DNA of 64,000 bases. It comes from Isoptericola cucumis. GTDB lineage: Bacteria > Actinomycetota > Actinomycetes > Actinomycetales > Cellulomonadaceae. The stretch spans positions 1 to 64,000 of the forward strand of contig NZ_BMDG01000015.1 of assembly GCF_014635665.1 (NCBI RefSeq). The letters are read 5' to 3'. The notes under the pieces were generated by a model that was not told the DNA's origin, did no database searches, and worked only from the letters and a program-made list of their open reading frames with translations. This document shows, one piece after another, positions 27,201-34,653 of the stretch; the stretch's first letter is position 1; the number at the start of each line of letters is the position of its first letter. The position numbers and the translations under genes are program-made.

Positions 27201-27276
27201 CGGCGGTCAGCGCGAGCACGACCGACGTCGAGACGGTCGCACGTCGGTCGGTGCGCAGGCGCGTGAACAGACCCAA
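21238..27276 (-). CDS. Giant surface protein 1: Ig-like (cadherin/VCBS type) and fibronectin III repeats
   Basis: About 2,012 residues from a proposed TTG at 27276. Residues 1-12 are basic, 14-32 a membrane anchor, and 45-390 a putative beta-propeller sensor (repeated short VVVSQGG/VLWTVE strands). About 11 Ig-like modules follow (about 395-1455), recognised by repeated N-D-x-D-P-x-G-D turns (LSNDLDPDGD, LKNDSDPNGD, LANDSDPDGD). Five fibronectin III modules (about 1457-1900; LSWTPP, VTWKAP, ISWGAA) lead to a 110-residue C-terminal cap with four Cys (GDCFSDGCAY, FKYNC, LWCYTG). The TTG is favoured because the paralogue has TTG at the same aligned codon and homology stops upstream of it; the frame itself is open to GTG 27384. 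Probably a wall-spanning adhesin/sensor connected to the MoxR-DUF58 machinery. Confidence 0.85.
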   Translation of the reverse strand: MGLFTRLRTDRRATVSTSVVLALTAGVVVTALMYEGEATADVDLNDSGVWVTKQSAGLVGRFSTEAKALDGTLLAGSADFDVEQQASQVLVDDGGSSAANLVDVARLKFSSATVLPAGAETAMGGGRVAVVDDESGSLWVTTVERLPGLDTEEEDPTQDLDGAAQVVVSQGGTTFAVVPSRDVLWTVEPGQEPEVTELGLLDGGDDVVLTAVGDDPVILNRTDGELRLPGGETVDVADAQGARLQQVGESSDAVAYATSSALVLQPLDGGAATQRKASGSAGAPVQLGGCLYGAWSTTGQIVRDCEGTDRDVDRVLEGIDQSTKLEYRVNRNNVVLNDLTSGTLWMALDEYEKVDDWDVKLPEQVEGQDEDAEDAKPELVDQTVVDREKQDPPKAQDDSFGVRPGRTTILDVLSNDLDPDGDVITASLDGDQPDAFSVQRVLGGKALQAVTPEDASGDASFTYDVTDGRGGHDQATVDVDVVPWSENHAPEQSGEPVLRVQQGKSAQIKVLPFFKDPDGDDVYLATAAATVQGDEVRAYPDGTVEFRDGGSATGRKKVTLTVGDGQGEVVEGTLWVDVLGDGNEPPVAVGDHVVVTAGQPVTIEPLKNDSDPNGDELRLTSVSDAAPAEITPNYDAGTFTFLAQEPKSYDVLYQVSDGPEATTGVVRVDVQDPESAQGAPVVVSDTALLPAGGSTLVDVLANDTDPAGGVLVVQSVDVPDDSGVSVAVLAHQMLRVTETKRMSEPVTLTYTVSNGTETSTGEVRVLPVPAPDRLQPPNAAADEVTVRAGDYVNIPVLKNDTHPDGLELTLDPKLEQTVDEGQGDLFVSEDRLRFRAGSEAGTAYAIYTVRDPNGQEDSAQVTIHIRGGSENAAPVPRDVDARVLSGGTVRIPVPLDGIDPDGDSVQLTGLATGPTQGRAEVVDGYVDYAAGENASGADTFRYTVQDARGEVATGVVRVGIAQPPATNQPPVAADDEVTVRPDRRVAVPALANDSDPDGDQVGLVAGALEGDEDLDAEVVEDRVVVQTPSDEGTYTFFYAIEDTYAARASASVSVTVAADAPLLPPVARDDSVPVADLLGKTSVTVPVLDNDEDPDGAADDLTVETGATTAAVTEDGQLEVTLTERRQVITYSVTDMDGQSAKAFVVVPGMESTQPILKPGQAPLEVAAGEKLDIDITEHVLVVEGRSPRLTTADQVTALEGEVEVTGQTTMSYTPRDDYDGPASVTFEVTDGDGPDDPEGSTAVLTMPITVLPPENLPPEPGSPSGKVAAGEESVVDLGRFAKDPDNDDLRFELGGLPEGLSATMSGTRVTLEATPSIPKGSSFTVPYTVTDDEHPPVDGELAVDVVASTRPLARAVDDVVDDAHQGKAVSVPVLANDSNPFADRGPLELVGQPVVETGRGDATADGDQVVVSPKEDFVGTMVVRYLVQDATEDPDRQVEGRITVNVLGAPEAPSTPVVEEVRSGTVVLSWTPPQNNGSEITGYTVTSSQGDEFSCAATTCTLKPLTNNVTYTFTVVAENAVGPSDASPASAEARPDEKPDPPAAPQLEFGDESLEVSWKNASYTDRSPIESVNLEISPAPANGEAQKVGVTGERIVWEGLTNGTAYKVRVQAVNQAPDPSDWGAWSTSMVPAGPPDAPAAPSASRVDTALGGQVHVTWKAPANNGDAVSDYHVAVFKGDSKVESATTSATSYDFEGLDTKSSYSFTVTAENKAGKGATSPRSNAVTPYGKPGTPTGVKASDNKGVPSISWGAADPNGSPISSYTVRASNGATKSVSGTNTQFTGLPDGNTYTFTVTAHNAAGASSASAASNGVKAYRVPSAPSVRWTKTSATDGYFTVSGPGSWNGDSGTVKWTLSGSQKGSGSGTGRVNVNGGYSKSYSVSVQACNSAGCSSDSASGSTEAEPKPTLTLERGSTAVGETQYGDCFSDGCAYLRITIRDAKPNQQFKYNCISDGRKFNTAGTNWKRAGVTSTDGNGNAGPRDLWCYTGTTGTVWVTTSDGLNLTSNKVDWW

Positions 27277-27366
27277 GATTCCCCCGGTGCCATGGTGGTG
27301 ACGACCTCCTGGGCGGGCGTGCGCACCCGTGGCCGTCGATGGCTGGAGAGGTCGGATCGCTCGCAC

Positions 27367-27433
27367 AGGATAGCCAGAATTCACCCGCTGGAGGCAACGA
27401 ATCTCACGTCAGCGCATGGGGAGAGGTCCCCAT
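27367..27433 (-). promoter_or_regulatory. Promoter of giant gene 1 with ATGGGGA-N4-TCCCCAT operator (copy 3)
   Basis: ATGGGGA-GAGG-TCCCCAT at 27416-27433, arms extended by G-C pairs to 27414-27435. Reading leftward, 43 nt (23 plus about two helical turns) separate it from TATCCT (27372-27367). Immediately upstream of that -10 box lies GGGTGAATTCTG (27386-27375), a 12-mer repeated with the same 2-nt spacing at the promoter of giant gene 2 (33555-33544, then TAGGGT). The transcript leader would be about 85 nt. Confidence 0.55.
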
Positions 27434-27473
27434 GCCGCCCCCGTGTCCCTTCCGGCGGGCGGGCGCGTGGCCG

Positions 27474-30400
27474 TCACCAGGTCGTTCGCCGGTACTCCTT
27501 CCCGTCGATCACGACCGCCACCTGGCGGCCGCCGTAGCCGAAGTAGCACTTGAGCTGCTTGCTCCCCTGCTCCGAGAGCGTGACGTCGTAGGCGTGCCCG
27601 GGCGCCACGATGTTGCTCCACCCCTGCGCGTCGTCGCCGTAGCACTGCACGCTGTGCGTGCCGGGCTTGAAGTTCTTGGTGTTGACGACGAAGTACGCGC
27701 AGTCCGAGCTGGAGCACCCCTTCTGCCCCTGGGCCGAGGCGCCGCGGGTGACCCAGGCGTCCGCCACGAACGCCTTGTCGCTGGCGCACTTCGACGCCGT
27801 CTGCCCCGCCGAGTCCCGGACCTTCACGCAGACCTGCTTCGACTGCCCGGGGTCGGCCGAGACCGTCTTCTTGCCGCTGCCCGCGGAGCTGGACACCGCG
27901 CCCGTGACGCTGACGTCGATCGACCGGCCGTTGGTGCTGGTCGACCAGCTGAACGTCACCTGGTTGCTGCCGCCGGAGGCGGACACGGACGGCGTCGGCA
28001 CCGGCCCGTACGGCTTCACGGCGCCGGAGTACGACGTCCAGCCCGAGCAGCCGGCGGCGTTGCACGCCTGCACCCGGAACCGGTAGCTGGTGCCGTTCTT
28101 GAGGCCGCCGTAGCTCGTGGACGTGCCGGTCACCTTCTTGCTGCCGCCCTTGTCGGTCGCGACGGTGTACGTCACGGCGTTGCCGTTGTCGTTCGCCGCG
28201 CCCCACGAGACGTTCGCCTGCCCGCTCGTGCCGTCCACGGACGCCTTCGGCGTGCCGGGCGCGCCGGGCCTGCCGAACGGCTTCACCGCGTTGGACCGCG
28301 CGCTCGCCGGGCCCTTGCCCGCCTTGTTCTGGCCCGCGACGGCGAACGAGTAGCTCGCCTTCTTGTCGAGCCCCTCCAGGTCGAGCGAGGTGCCCGTGGC
28401 GGCCCGCGTGTCCACCTTGGACCCGTTCTTGAACACGTCCACGAAGTACTTCTTGACGGTGTCGCCGTTGTCGACCGGCGCGCGCCACGTGACGTGCACC
28501 TGCCCGCCCAGCGCGGTGTCGACGCGCGACGCGCTCGGCGCCGCGGGGGCGTCCGGCTTGCCGGCCGGGACCTCGCTGGCCGACCAGGCTCCCCACTCGG
28601 ACGGGTCGGGCGCCTGGTTGACCGCCTGCAGCCGCACCTTGTAGGCGGTGCCGTTGGTCAGCCCCTCCCAGACCACGCGGTTGGAGGTCACGCCGACCTT
28701 CTGCGTCTCGCCGCTGCCGGGCGCGGGCGAGATCTCCAGGTTCGACGACGTGATCGCCGAGCGGTCGGAGTACGACGCGTTCTTCCACGTCACCGTCAGC
28801 TTCCCGTCCCCGAACTCGAGCTGCGGCGCCGCGGGCGGGTCGGGCTTCTCGTCGGGCCGGGCCTCGGCCGAGGGCGGCGACTCCTTCGAGGGGCCGACGT
28901 CGTTGTTCGCCTTCACCGTGAACGTGTAGGTGACGTTGTTGGTCAGCCCGTCGAGCGTGCAGGTGGTGGTCTCGCACTCGAACGTGTCGCCGCGGCTCGA
29001 GGTCACCGTGTACCCGGTGATGTCCGCGCCGTTGTTCGCCGGCGGCGTCCACGACAGCACGACGGTCTTCGAGCGGACCTCCTCGACCTGCGGGGTCGTC
29101 GGCGCGTCGGGCGCGCCGAGCACGTTGACGGTGGCCCGGCCCTCGACCTGGCGGTCGGGGTCCTTCGTCGCGTCCTGCACGGTGTAGCGCACCACCATCG
29201 TGCCGATGAAGTCCTTGTCCGGCGTCACGACGACATCCTCGCCGTCCACGGTCGCGGTCCCGCGGCCGGTCTCGAGGATCGCGTCGCCCACGATCTCCAG
29301 CGGCCCCCGGTCCTCGAACGGGTTGGAGTCGTTCGCCAGCACGGGCACGGAGACCGCCTCGCCCTGGTGGGCGTCGTCCACCGTGTCGTCGACCGCCCGC
29401 GCGAGCGGGCGCGTGGAGGCCACGACCTCGACCGACAGCTTGCCGTCGACCGGCGCGTGCTCGTCGTCCGTGACCGTGTACGGCACGGTCAGCACGGTCC
29501 CCTTGGCGACGTCCGGCGACGCCTCCAGCGTCACGCGGGACCCGGACACCGTGCCCCCGACGCCCTCCGGCAGCGCGCCGAGCTCGAAGCGCAGCGGGTC
29601 GTCGTCCGGGTCCTTCGCGAAGCGCCCGAGGTCGACCACGTTCTCCTCGCCCGCGGCGACCTCGCCCGACGGCGAGCCCGGCTCGGGCGGCAGGTTGTCC
29701 GGGGGCAGCACCGTGACGGGCAGGGTGAGCACCGCGGTGTGGCCGTCGGGGTCGTCGGGGCTCTCGCCGTCGGTGACCTCGAACGTCACCGACGCCGGGC
29801 CCACGTGGTCGGGGTTCGGCGTGTACGTCATGGTGGTCTGCCCGGTCACCTCGACCCGGCCGTCCACGGCGGTGACCTGGTCGGTCGTGGTGAACCGCGG
29901 CGAGCGGCCCTCGACGACCAGCACGTGCTCGGCGATGTCGATGTCGAGCGGCTCGCCGGCCGGCACCTCGAGCGGGGCCTGACCCGGCTTGAGGATCGGC
30001 TCGATCGAGGTGAGGCCAGGGACGACGACGAACGCCTTGGCCTGCTGCCCGTCCATGTCGGTCACCGTGTAGGTGATGACCTGGCGCTGCTCGGTGAGCG
30101 TCACGTCCAGGGCGCCCTCGGGAGTCACGGTCGCCGTCGAGGCGTCCGTGTCCACGGCGAGGTCGTCGGCCGCACCGTCCGGGTCCTCGTCGTTGTCGAG
30201 CACCGGCACGGTGACGCTGGTCTTGCCCATGAGGTCCGCGACGGGGACGGAGTCGTCCCGCGCGACCGGCGGCAGCAGGGGGGCGTCCGCGGCGACCGTG
30301 ACGCTCACCGACGCGTTCCCGCGTGCGCCGTACGTGTCCTCGATCGCGTAGAAGAACGTGGAGGTGCCCTCCTCGGAGGGCGTCTGCACGACGATGCGGT

Positions 30401-33400
30401 CCTCGGCCACCTTCGCGTCCAGGTCGTCGTCGCCCTCCAGCGCACCGGCGACCAGCCCGACCTGGTCGCCGTCCGGGTCGGAGTCGTTCTCCAGCGCGGG
30501 GATCGCGACCCGTCGGTCGGGGCGCACGGTGATCTCGTCGTCGGCACCCACGGGCGGCTGATTCGTGGCGGGCGGCTGCGCGATGCCGACCCGGACCATG
30601 CCGGTGGCCACCTCGCCGCGCGCGTCCTGGACGGTGTAGCGGAAGCTGTCGCCACCGCTCGCGTTCTCGCTCGCCTCGTAGTCGATGAAGCCGTCCGCCA
30701 CCTCGGCGCGCCCCTGCGTGGGTCCGGTGGCCAGGCCCGTCAGCTGGACCGAGTCACCGTCCGGGTCGATGCCGTCCAGCGGCACGGGGACGCGCACCGT
30801 GCCGCCGGACAGCACCCGGGCGTCGACGTCGCGGGGCACGGGCGCCGCGTTCTCCTCGCCCCCGCGGATGTGGATCGTCACCTGGGCGGAGTCCTCCTGC
30901 CCGTTCGGGTCGCGCACGGAGTAGATGGCGTACGCGGTGCCCGGCTCGCTCCCGGCGCGGAAGCGCAGCCGGTCCTCGGAGACGAAGAGGTCACCCTGCG
31001 CCTGGTCGGCCGACTGCTCCAGCTCGGGGTCCAGGGTGAGCTCGAGCCCGTCCGGGTGCGTGTCGTTGCCCAGCACCGGGATGTTCACGTAGTCGCCCGC
31101 CCGGACCGTCACCTCGTCGGCCGTGGCGTTCGGCGGCTGCAGGCGGTCGGGGGCCGGCACCGGCAGCACCCGCACCTCGCCGGTCGACGTCTCGCTCCCG
31201 TTCGAGACCGTGTACTCCAGCACGACGGGCTCGGACAGCCGGCGCGTCTCGCTGATCCGCAGCGTCTGGTGACCGAGCACGGCGACGTTCAGGCCGGAGT
31301 CCTCCGGCACACGCACCGACTGCACCACGAGCACGCCGCCCGCCGGGTCGGTGTCGTTGGCGAGCACGTCCACCAGCGTCGACCCGCCCGCCGGCAGCAT
31401 CGCCGTGTCGGAGACCACGACCGGCGCGCCCTGCGCACTCTCCGGGTCCTGCACGTCGACGCGGACCACACCGGTCGTGGCCTCGGGCCCGTCCGACACC
31501 TGGTAGAGCACGTCGTAGGACTTCGCCTCGTGCGCGAGGAACGTGAACGTCCCCGCGTCGTAGTTGGGCGTGATCTCCGCCGGCGCCGCCTCGCTGACCG
31601 ACGCGAGCCGCAGCTCGTCGCCGTTCGGGTCCGTGTCGTTCTTCAGCGGCTCGATCGTGATCGGCTCGCCCGCGGTCGCCTCCACGTGGTCGCCGACCGC
31701 GACCGGCGGCTCGTTGCCGTCGCCCAGGACGTCCACCCACAGCGTGCCCTCGACGACCTCGCCCTGCCCGTCGCCCACGGTCAGCGTCACCTTCTTGCGC
31801 CCGGTCGCCGACCCGTTGTCGCGGAACTCGACCGTGCCGTCCGGGTACGACCGCACCTCGTCGCCCTGCACCGTCGCCGCGGCCGTCGCGAGGTAGACGT
31901 CGTCGCCGTCCGGGTCCTTGAAGTACGGCAGGACCTTGATGCGCGAGGTCTTGCCCTGCTCCACCCGCAGCACCGGCTCGCCCGACTGCTCCGGGGCGGC
32001 GTTCTCCTCGGGCGGCACGACCCGCAGCTTCACCTCGGCCTGGTCGGTGCCGCCGCGCCCGTCGCTCACCTGGTACCGGAACGTCACGTCCCCGGTGGCG
32101 TCGGGCGGCGCGACCGCCTGCAGGGCCTTGCCGCCCAGCACCTGCTGCACCGAGACCGGCTCCGGCTGGTCGCCCTCGACGCTCGCGGTGATGACGTCGC
32201 CGTCCGGGTCGAGGTCGTTCGACAGCACGTCCAGCACCGTGGCCCGGCCGGGGCGGACCCCGAAGCTGTCGTCCTTCGCCTGCGGCGGGTCCTGCTTCTC
32301 CCGGTCGACGACCGTCTGGTCGACGAGCTCCGGCTTCGCGTCCTCCGCGTCCTCGTCCTGACCCTCCGTCTGCTCGGGCAGCTGCACGTCCCAGTCGTCG
32401 ACCTTCTCGAACTCGTCCAGGGCCATCCACAGCGTGCCCGACGTGAGGTCGTTGAGGACGACGTTGTCGCGGTTGGTGCGGTACTCGAGCTCGGTGCTCG
32501 GGTCGATCCCCTGGAGGGTCTCGTCCACGTCCCTGTCGGTGCCGTCGCAGTCGCGCACGATCTGGCCCGAGCTCGACCACGCCCCGTACAGGCAGCCCCC
32601 GAGCTGCACCGGCGCCGCCGGCGAGCCGGACGCCTGGCGCTGCGTCGCCGCGCCGCCGTCCAGCGGCTGCAGCACCAGCGCGCTCGCCGTCGCGTACGCG
32701 ACGGCGTCCGACGACTCGCCCACCTGCTGCAGCTGTGCCTCCTGGGCCTCGGCGACGTCCACGACGTCCCCGCTCGGCAGCCGCAGCTCGCCGTCCGTGC
32801 GGTCGAGGATCACCGGCTCGTCGCCGACGGCGGTGAGGACCACGTCGTCGGCCTCGTCGAGCAGGCCGAGGTCCGTCGTCGTCGGCTCCTCGCCCGGCTC
32901 GACGGTCCACAGCACGTCCCGGCCCGGCACCACCGCGAACGTGGTGCCCCCTTGCGACACCACGACCTGCGCCGCACCGTCCAGCTCGACGGTCGGGTCC
33001 TCCTCCTCGAGGTCGAGCGTCGCCATGGTGTCGACGGGCGCCACCCACAGCGCGCCCGCCTCGTCGTCGACCACCGCGACCTGGCCGCCGCCCAAGGCCG
33101 ACTCCGCACCCGAGGGCAGCTGCGTGGTGGAGCCGAACTTCAGGCGCGCGACGTCGACCACGTTGGCCGCGGCGCTCCCGGCGTCGTCCACCAGCACCTG
33201 GCTCGCCTGCTGGTCCACGTCGAAGTCGGCGCTCCCGGCCAGCAGCGTGCCGTCGAGCGCCTTGGCCTCGGTGTTGAAGCGGCCGACGAGGCCGGCGGAC
33301 TGCTTGGTGACCCACACGCCCGAGTCGTCGAGGTCGACGTCCGCCGTGGCCTCGCCGTCGTACAGCAGTGCCGTGACGGCGACCCCCGCGGACAGGGCGA

Positions 33401-33461
33401 GGACGACCGACGTCGAGACGGTCGCGCGTCGGTCGGTGCGCAGGCGCGTGAACAAGCCCAA
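27474..33461 (-). CDS. Giant surface protein 2: tandem paralogue of giant protein 1
   Basis: About 1,995 residues from a proposed TTG at 33461 (GGAGGA just upstream; ATG 33503 and TTG 33455 are alternatives). The layout matches giant protein 1: anchor at 14-32 (TDRRATVSTSVVLALSAG is nearly identical), putative propeller, about 11 Ig-like modules, five fibronectin III modules. Identity looks very high over the first ~1,700 residues, then drops: the fourth and fifth fibronectin modules and the Cys-containing cap (QKGCSSSDCAYF, SVQCYG, LKCYFG) are clearly different. This implies an old tandem duplication with the stalk kept alike by selection or gene conversion and the tip free to change binding. 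It has its own promoter, lacking the palindrome. Confidence 0.85.
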   Translation of the reverse strand: MGLFTRLRTDRRATVSTSVVLALSAGVAVTALLYDGEATADVDLDDSGVWVTKQSAGLVGRFNTEAKALDGTLLAGSADFDVDQQASQVLVDDAGSAAANVVDVARLKFGSTTQLPSGAESALGGGQVAVVDDEAGALWVAPVDTMATLDLEEEDPTVELDGAAQVVVSQGGTTFAVVPGRDVLWTVEPGEEPTTTDLGLLDEADDVVLTAVGDEPVILDRTDGELRLPSGDVVDVAEAQEAQLQQVGESSDAVAYATASALVLQPLDGGAATQRQASGSPAAPVQLGGCLYGAWSSSGQIVRDCDGTDRDVDETLQGIDPSTELEYRTNRDNVVLNDLTSGTLWMALDEFEKVDDWDVQLPEQTEGQDEDAEDAKPELVDQTVVDREKQDPPQAKDDSFGVRPGRATVLDVLSNDLDPDGDVITASVEGDQPEPVSVQQVLGGKALQAVAPPDATGDVTFRYQVSDGRGGTDQAEVKLRVVPPEENAAPEQSGEPVLRVEQGKTSRIKVLPYFKDPDGDDVYLATAAATVQGDEVRSYPDGTVEFRDNGSATGRKKVTLTVGDGQGEVVEGTLWVDVLGDGNEPPVAVGDHVEATAGEPITIEPLKNDTDPNGDELRLASVSEAAPAEITPNYDAGTFTFLAHEAKSYDVLYQVSDGPEATTGVVRVDVQDPESAQGAPVVVSDTAMLPAGGSTLVDVLANDTDPAGGVLVVQSVRVPEDSGLNVAVLGHQTLRISETRRLSEPVVLEYTVSNGSETSTGEVRVLPVPAPDRLQPPNATADEVTVRAGDYVNIPVLGNDTHPDGLELTLDPELEQSADQAQGDLFVSEDRLRFRAGSEPGTAYAIYSVRDPNGQEDSAQVTIHIRGGEENAAPVPRDVDARVLSGGTVRVPVPLDGIDPDGDSVQLTGLATGPTQGRAEVADGFIDYEASENASGGDSFRYTVQDARGEVATGMVRVGIAQPPATNQPPVGADDEITVRPDRRVAIPALENDSDPDGDQVGLVAGALEGDDDLDAKVAEDRIVVQTPSEEGTSTFFYAIEDTYGARGNASVSVTVAADAPLLPPVARDDSVPVADLMGKTSVTVPVLDNDEDPDGAADDLAVDTDASTATVTPEGALDVTLTEQRQVITYTVTDMDGQQAKAFVVVPGLTSIEPILKPGQAPLEVPAGEPLDIDIAEHVLVVEGRSPRFTTTDQVTAVDGRVEVTGQTTMTYTPNPDHVGPASVTFEVTDGESPDDPDGHTAVLTLPVTVLPPDNLPPEPGSPSGEVAAGEENVVDLGRFAKDPDDDPLRFELGALPEGVGGTVSGSRVTLEASPDVAKGTVLTVPYTVTDDEHAPVDGKLSVEVVASTRPLARAVDDTVDDAHQGEAVSVPVLANDSNPFEDRGPLEIVGDAILETGRGTATVDGEDVVVTPDKDFIGTMVVRYTVQDATKDPDRQVEGRATVNVLGAPDAPTTPQVEEVRSKTVVLSWTPPANNGADITGYTVTSSRGDTFECETTTCTLDGLTNNVTYTFTVKANNDVGPSKESPPSAEARPDEKPDPPAAPQLEFGDGKLTVTWKNASYSDRSAITSSNLEISPAPGSGETQKVGVTSNRVVWEGLTNGTAYKVRLQAVNQAPDPSEWGAWSASEVPAGKPDAPAAPSASRVDTALGGQVHVTWRAPVDNGDTVKKYFVDVFKNGSKVDTRAATGTSLDLEGLDKKASYSFAVAGQNKAGKGPASARSNAVKPFGRPGAPGTPKASVDGTSGQANVSWGAANDNGNAVTYTVATDKGGSKKVTGTSTSYGGLKNGTSYRFRVQACNAAGCSGWTSYSGAVKPYGPVPTPSVSASGGSNQVTFSWSTSTNGRSIDVSVTGAVSSSAGSGKKTVSADPGQSKQVCVKVRDSAGQTASKCASDKAFVADAWVTRGASAQGQKGCSSSDCAYFVVNTKNFKPGTHSVQCYGDDAQGWSNIVAPGHAYDVTLSEQGSKQLKCYFGYGGRQVAVVIDGKEYRRTTW

Positions 33462-33535
33462 GAATCCTCCGTCGTCTGTGGCGTCGCGGCGTTGCGGCGG
33501 CATGGGCCGGCACGAACCGGGCACGATCGGCGCCC

Positions 33536-33590
33536 ACCCTAATCAGAATTCACCCTCGGGATCCATGGATCTGCGGGGGTCGATTCTGAT
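33536..33590 (-). promoter_or_regulatory. Promoter of giant gene 2
   Basis: TAGGGT (33541-33536) preceded at 2 nt by GGGTGAATTCTG (33555-33544), the same pair as before giant gene 1. Upstream lie the 12-bp palindrome GATCCATGGATC (33560-33571) and an 8-bp inverted repeat ATCAGAAT/ATTCTGAT (33542-33549 and 33583-33590) overlapping the -10 region. No ATGGGGA-type palindrome is present, so control of the two paralogues should differ. Confidence 0.45.
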
Positions 33591-33615
33591 ACAGCCCCGG
33601 ATCGACCGGTCGGTC

Positions 33616-34653
33616 TCAGCGGGCGAGACGCTCCACCACGGCGCCGTACGTCCGCGGCAGCCGCGCCGCCGCGGGGACCACACCGCGGCGCAGCCGCGAC
33701 GTCGCCGCGGCGACCAGCCCGCCGGTCAGCAGCCGGTAGTCACGGGTGGCGCGCGACCACGCCCGCTCGTACGCGGCGGCGTCCGTCAGGTGCGCGACGG
33801 CGGCCCGCGCCTGCGCCAGTCCGACCCGCAGCCCCTCCCCCGTCAGCGCGTCGACATACCCCGAGGCGTCGCCCACGAGGCGCACCCGACCGCGCGTGCG
33901 GGCCGTGCTGCGCACCCGCAGCGGCCCCGCACCGCGGACCGGTCCGTCCGGGGCCGCGCCCGCGAGGCGCACGGCGAGCTCGGGCAGCGTCGCGAGCTCG
34001 GTGTCGAAGTCCGTGCCGGGCGGGCCGAGCAGGGCGACCCCGACCAGGTCGTCGGCCACGGGCGTCACGTAGGCCTCGACCCGCGGGCCCCAGTGCACCT
34101 CCACCAGGTCGGTCCACGGCGCGACGCGGAAGTGCCGCCGCAGCCCGAACCTGCGGGGCCGGGCCCGGGTACCGCGACCCTGGTCGTCACGTGCCTCGAG
34201 CCCCGCTTCTCTGCGCACCCGCGAGTGCAGACCGTCGCAGGCCAGCAGCCAGCGCGCCCGCACCCCGGCGGTGGCGACGCCGTCGGCGTCCTCGACCAGC
34301 GGCCCCGCCCGGCGCGGCAGCACCACCGCGCCGGCCGCCGTCGCCGCGTCGTGCAGCGCGGCGTGCAGGAGGGTGCGCCGCACCCCGCGCCCGGGGCCGG
34401 CGGCGAAGAGGTGGTCCGCGACCCGGCCGTCCTGCCGGTAGGAGATCCCCCGCAGCGGCCACCCCGGCGCCTCGGCGCCCAGCCGCCGCACCGCGGCGAG
34501 GGTGCCCGGCATGAGCCCCTCGCCGCACGCCTTGTCGACCGGTGCCGTGCGCGGCTCCAGCACGACGACGTCGAGTCCCACCAGGCGGGCCTCGATCGCG
34601 GCCGCGAGCCCCACCGGGCCGCCCCCGACCACGAGGACGTCGGCGTCGGGCAT
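33616..34653 (-). CDS. FAD-dependent monooxygenase/oxidoreductase (SrsC-like)
   Basis: A 345-residue flavoprotein from ATG 34653, overlapping the methyltransferase stop by ATGA. The N-terminal Rossmann motif is VLVVGGGPVGLAAAIEA; KACGEGLMPG near 45 is the geranylgeranyl-reductase-family signature; LACDGLHSRVRR near 155 (DG motif) and VRLVGDASGYVDALTGEG near 270 (GD motif) complete the FAD site. It is the third gene of PKS-methyltransferase-flavoprotein, the order of Streptomyces griseus srsA-B-C, in which SrsC hydroxylates the alkylresorcinol to a quinone. The same role is likely but not certain, since the sequence also resembles menaquinone/geranylgeranyl reductases. Confidence 0.78.
   Translation of the reverse strand: MPDADVLVVGGGPVGLAAAIEARLVGLDVVVLEPRTAPVDKACGEGLMPGTLAAVRRLGAEAPGWPLRGISYRQDGRVADHLFAAGPGRGVRRTLLHAALHDAATAAGAVVLPRRAGPLVEDADGVATAGVRARWLLACDGLHSRVRREAGLEARDDQGRGTRARPRRFGLRRHFRVAPWTDLVEVHWGPRVEAYVTPVADDLVGVALLGPPGTDFDTELATLPELAVRLAGAAPDGPVRGAGPLRVRSTARTRGRVRLVGDASGYVDALTGEGLRVGLAQARAAVAHLTDAAAYERAWSRATRDYRLLTGGLVAAATSRLRRGVVPAAARLPRTYGAVVERLAR

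Noticed and set aside
27207-27293. Start of giant protein 1 at ATG 27293 with the perfect AGGAGG
   Set aside because: That ATG is out of frame with the giant protein and its ORF stops after 28 codons. It is kept only as a possible uORF.
21560-32300. CRISPR array or satellite repeats in the giant gene region
   Set aside because: The repeats are protein-coding Ig and fibronectin modules with diverged DNA and no regular spacer structure.
23182-33542. Long plus-strand open frames opposite the two giant genes
   Set aside because: They mirror the repeats of the Ig-like genes and have antisense composition (Arg/Val/His/Asp rich). Both are shadows.
33560-33571. GATCCATGGATC as a fourth copy of the shared operator
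   Set aside because: It lacks the GGGGA/TCCCC arms and has no spacer; only the palindromic character is shared.
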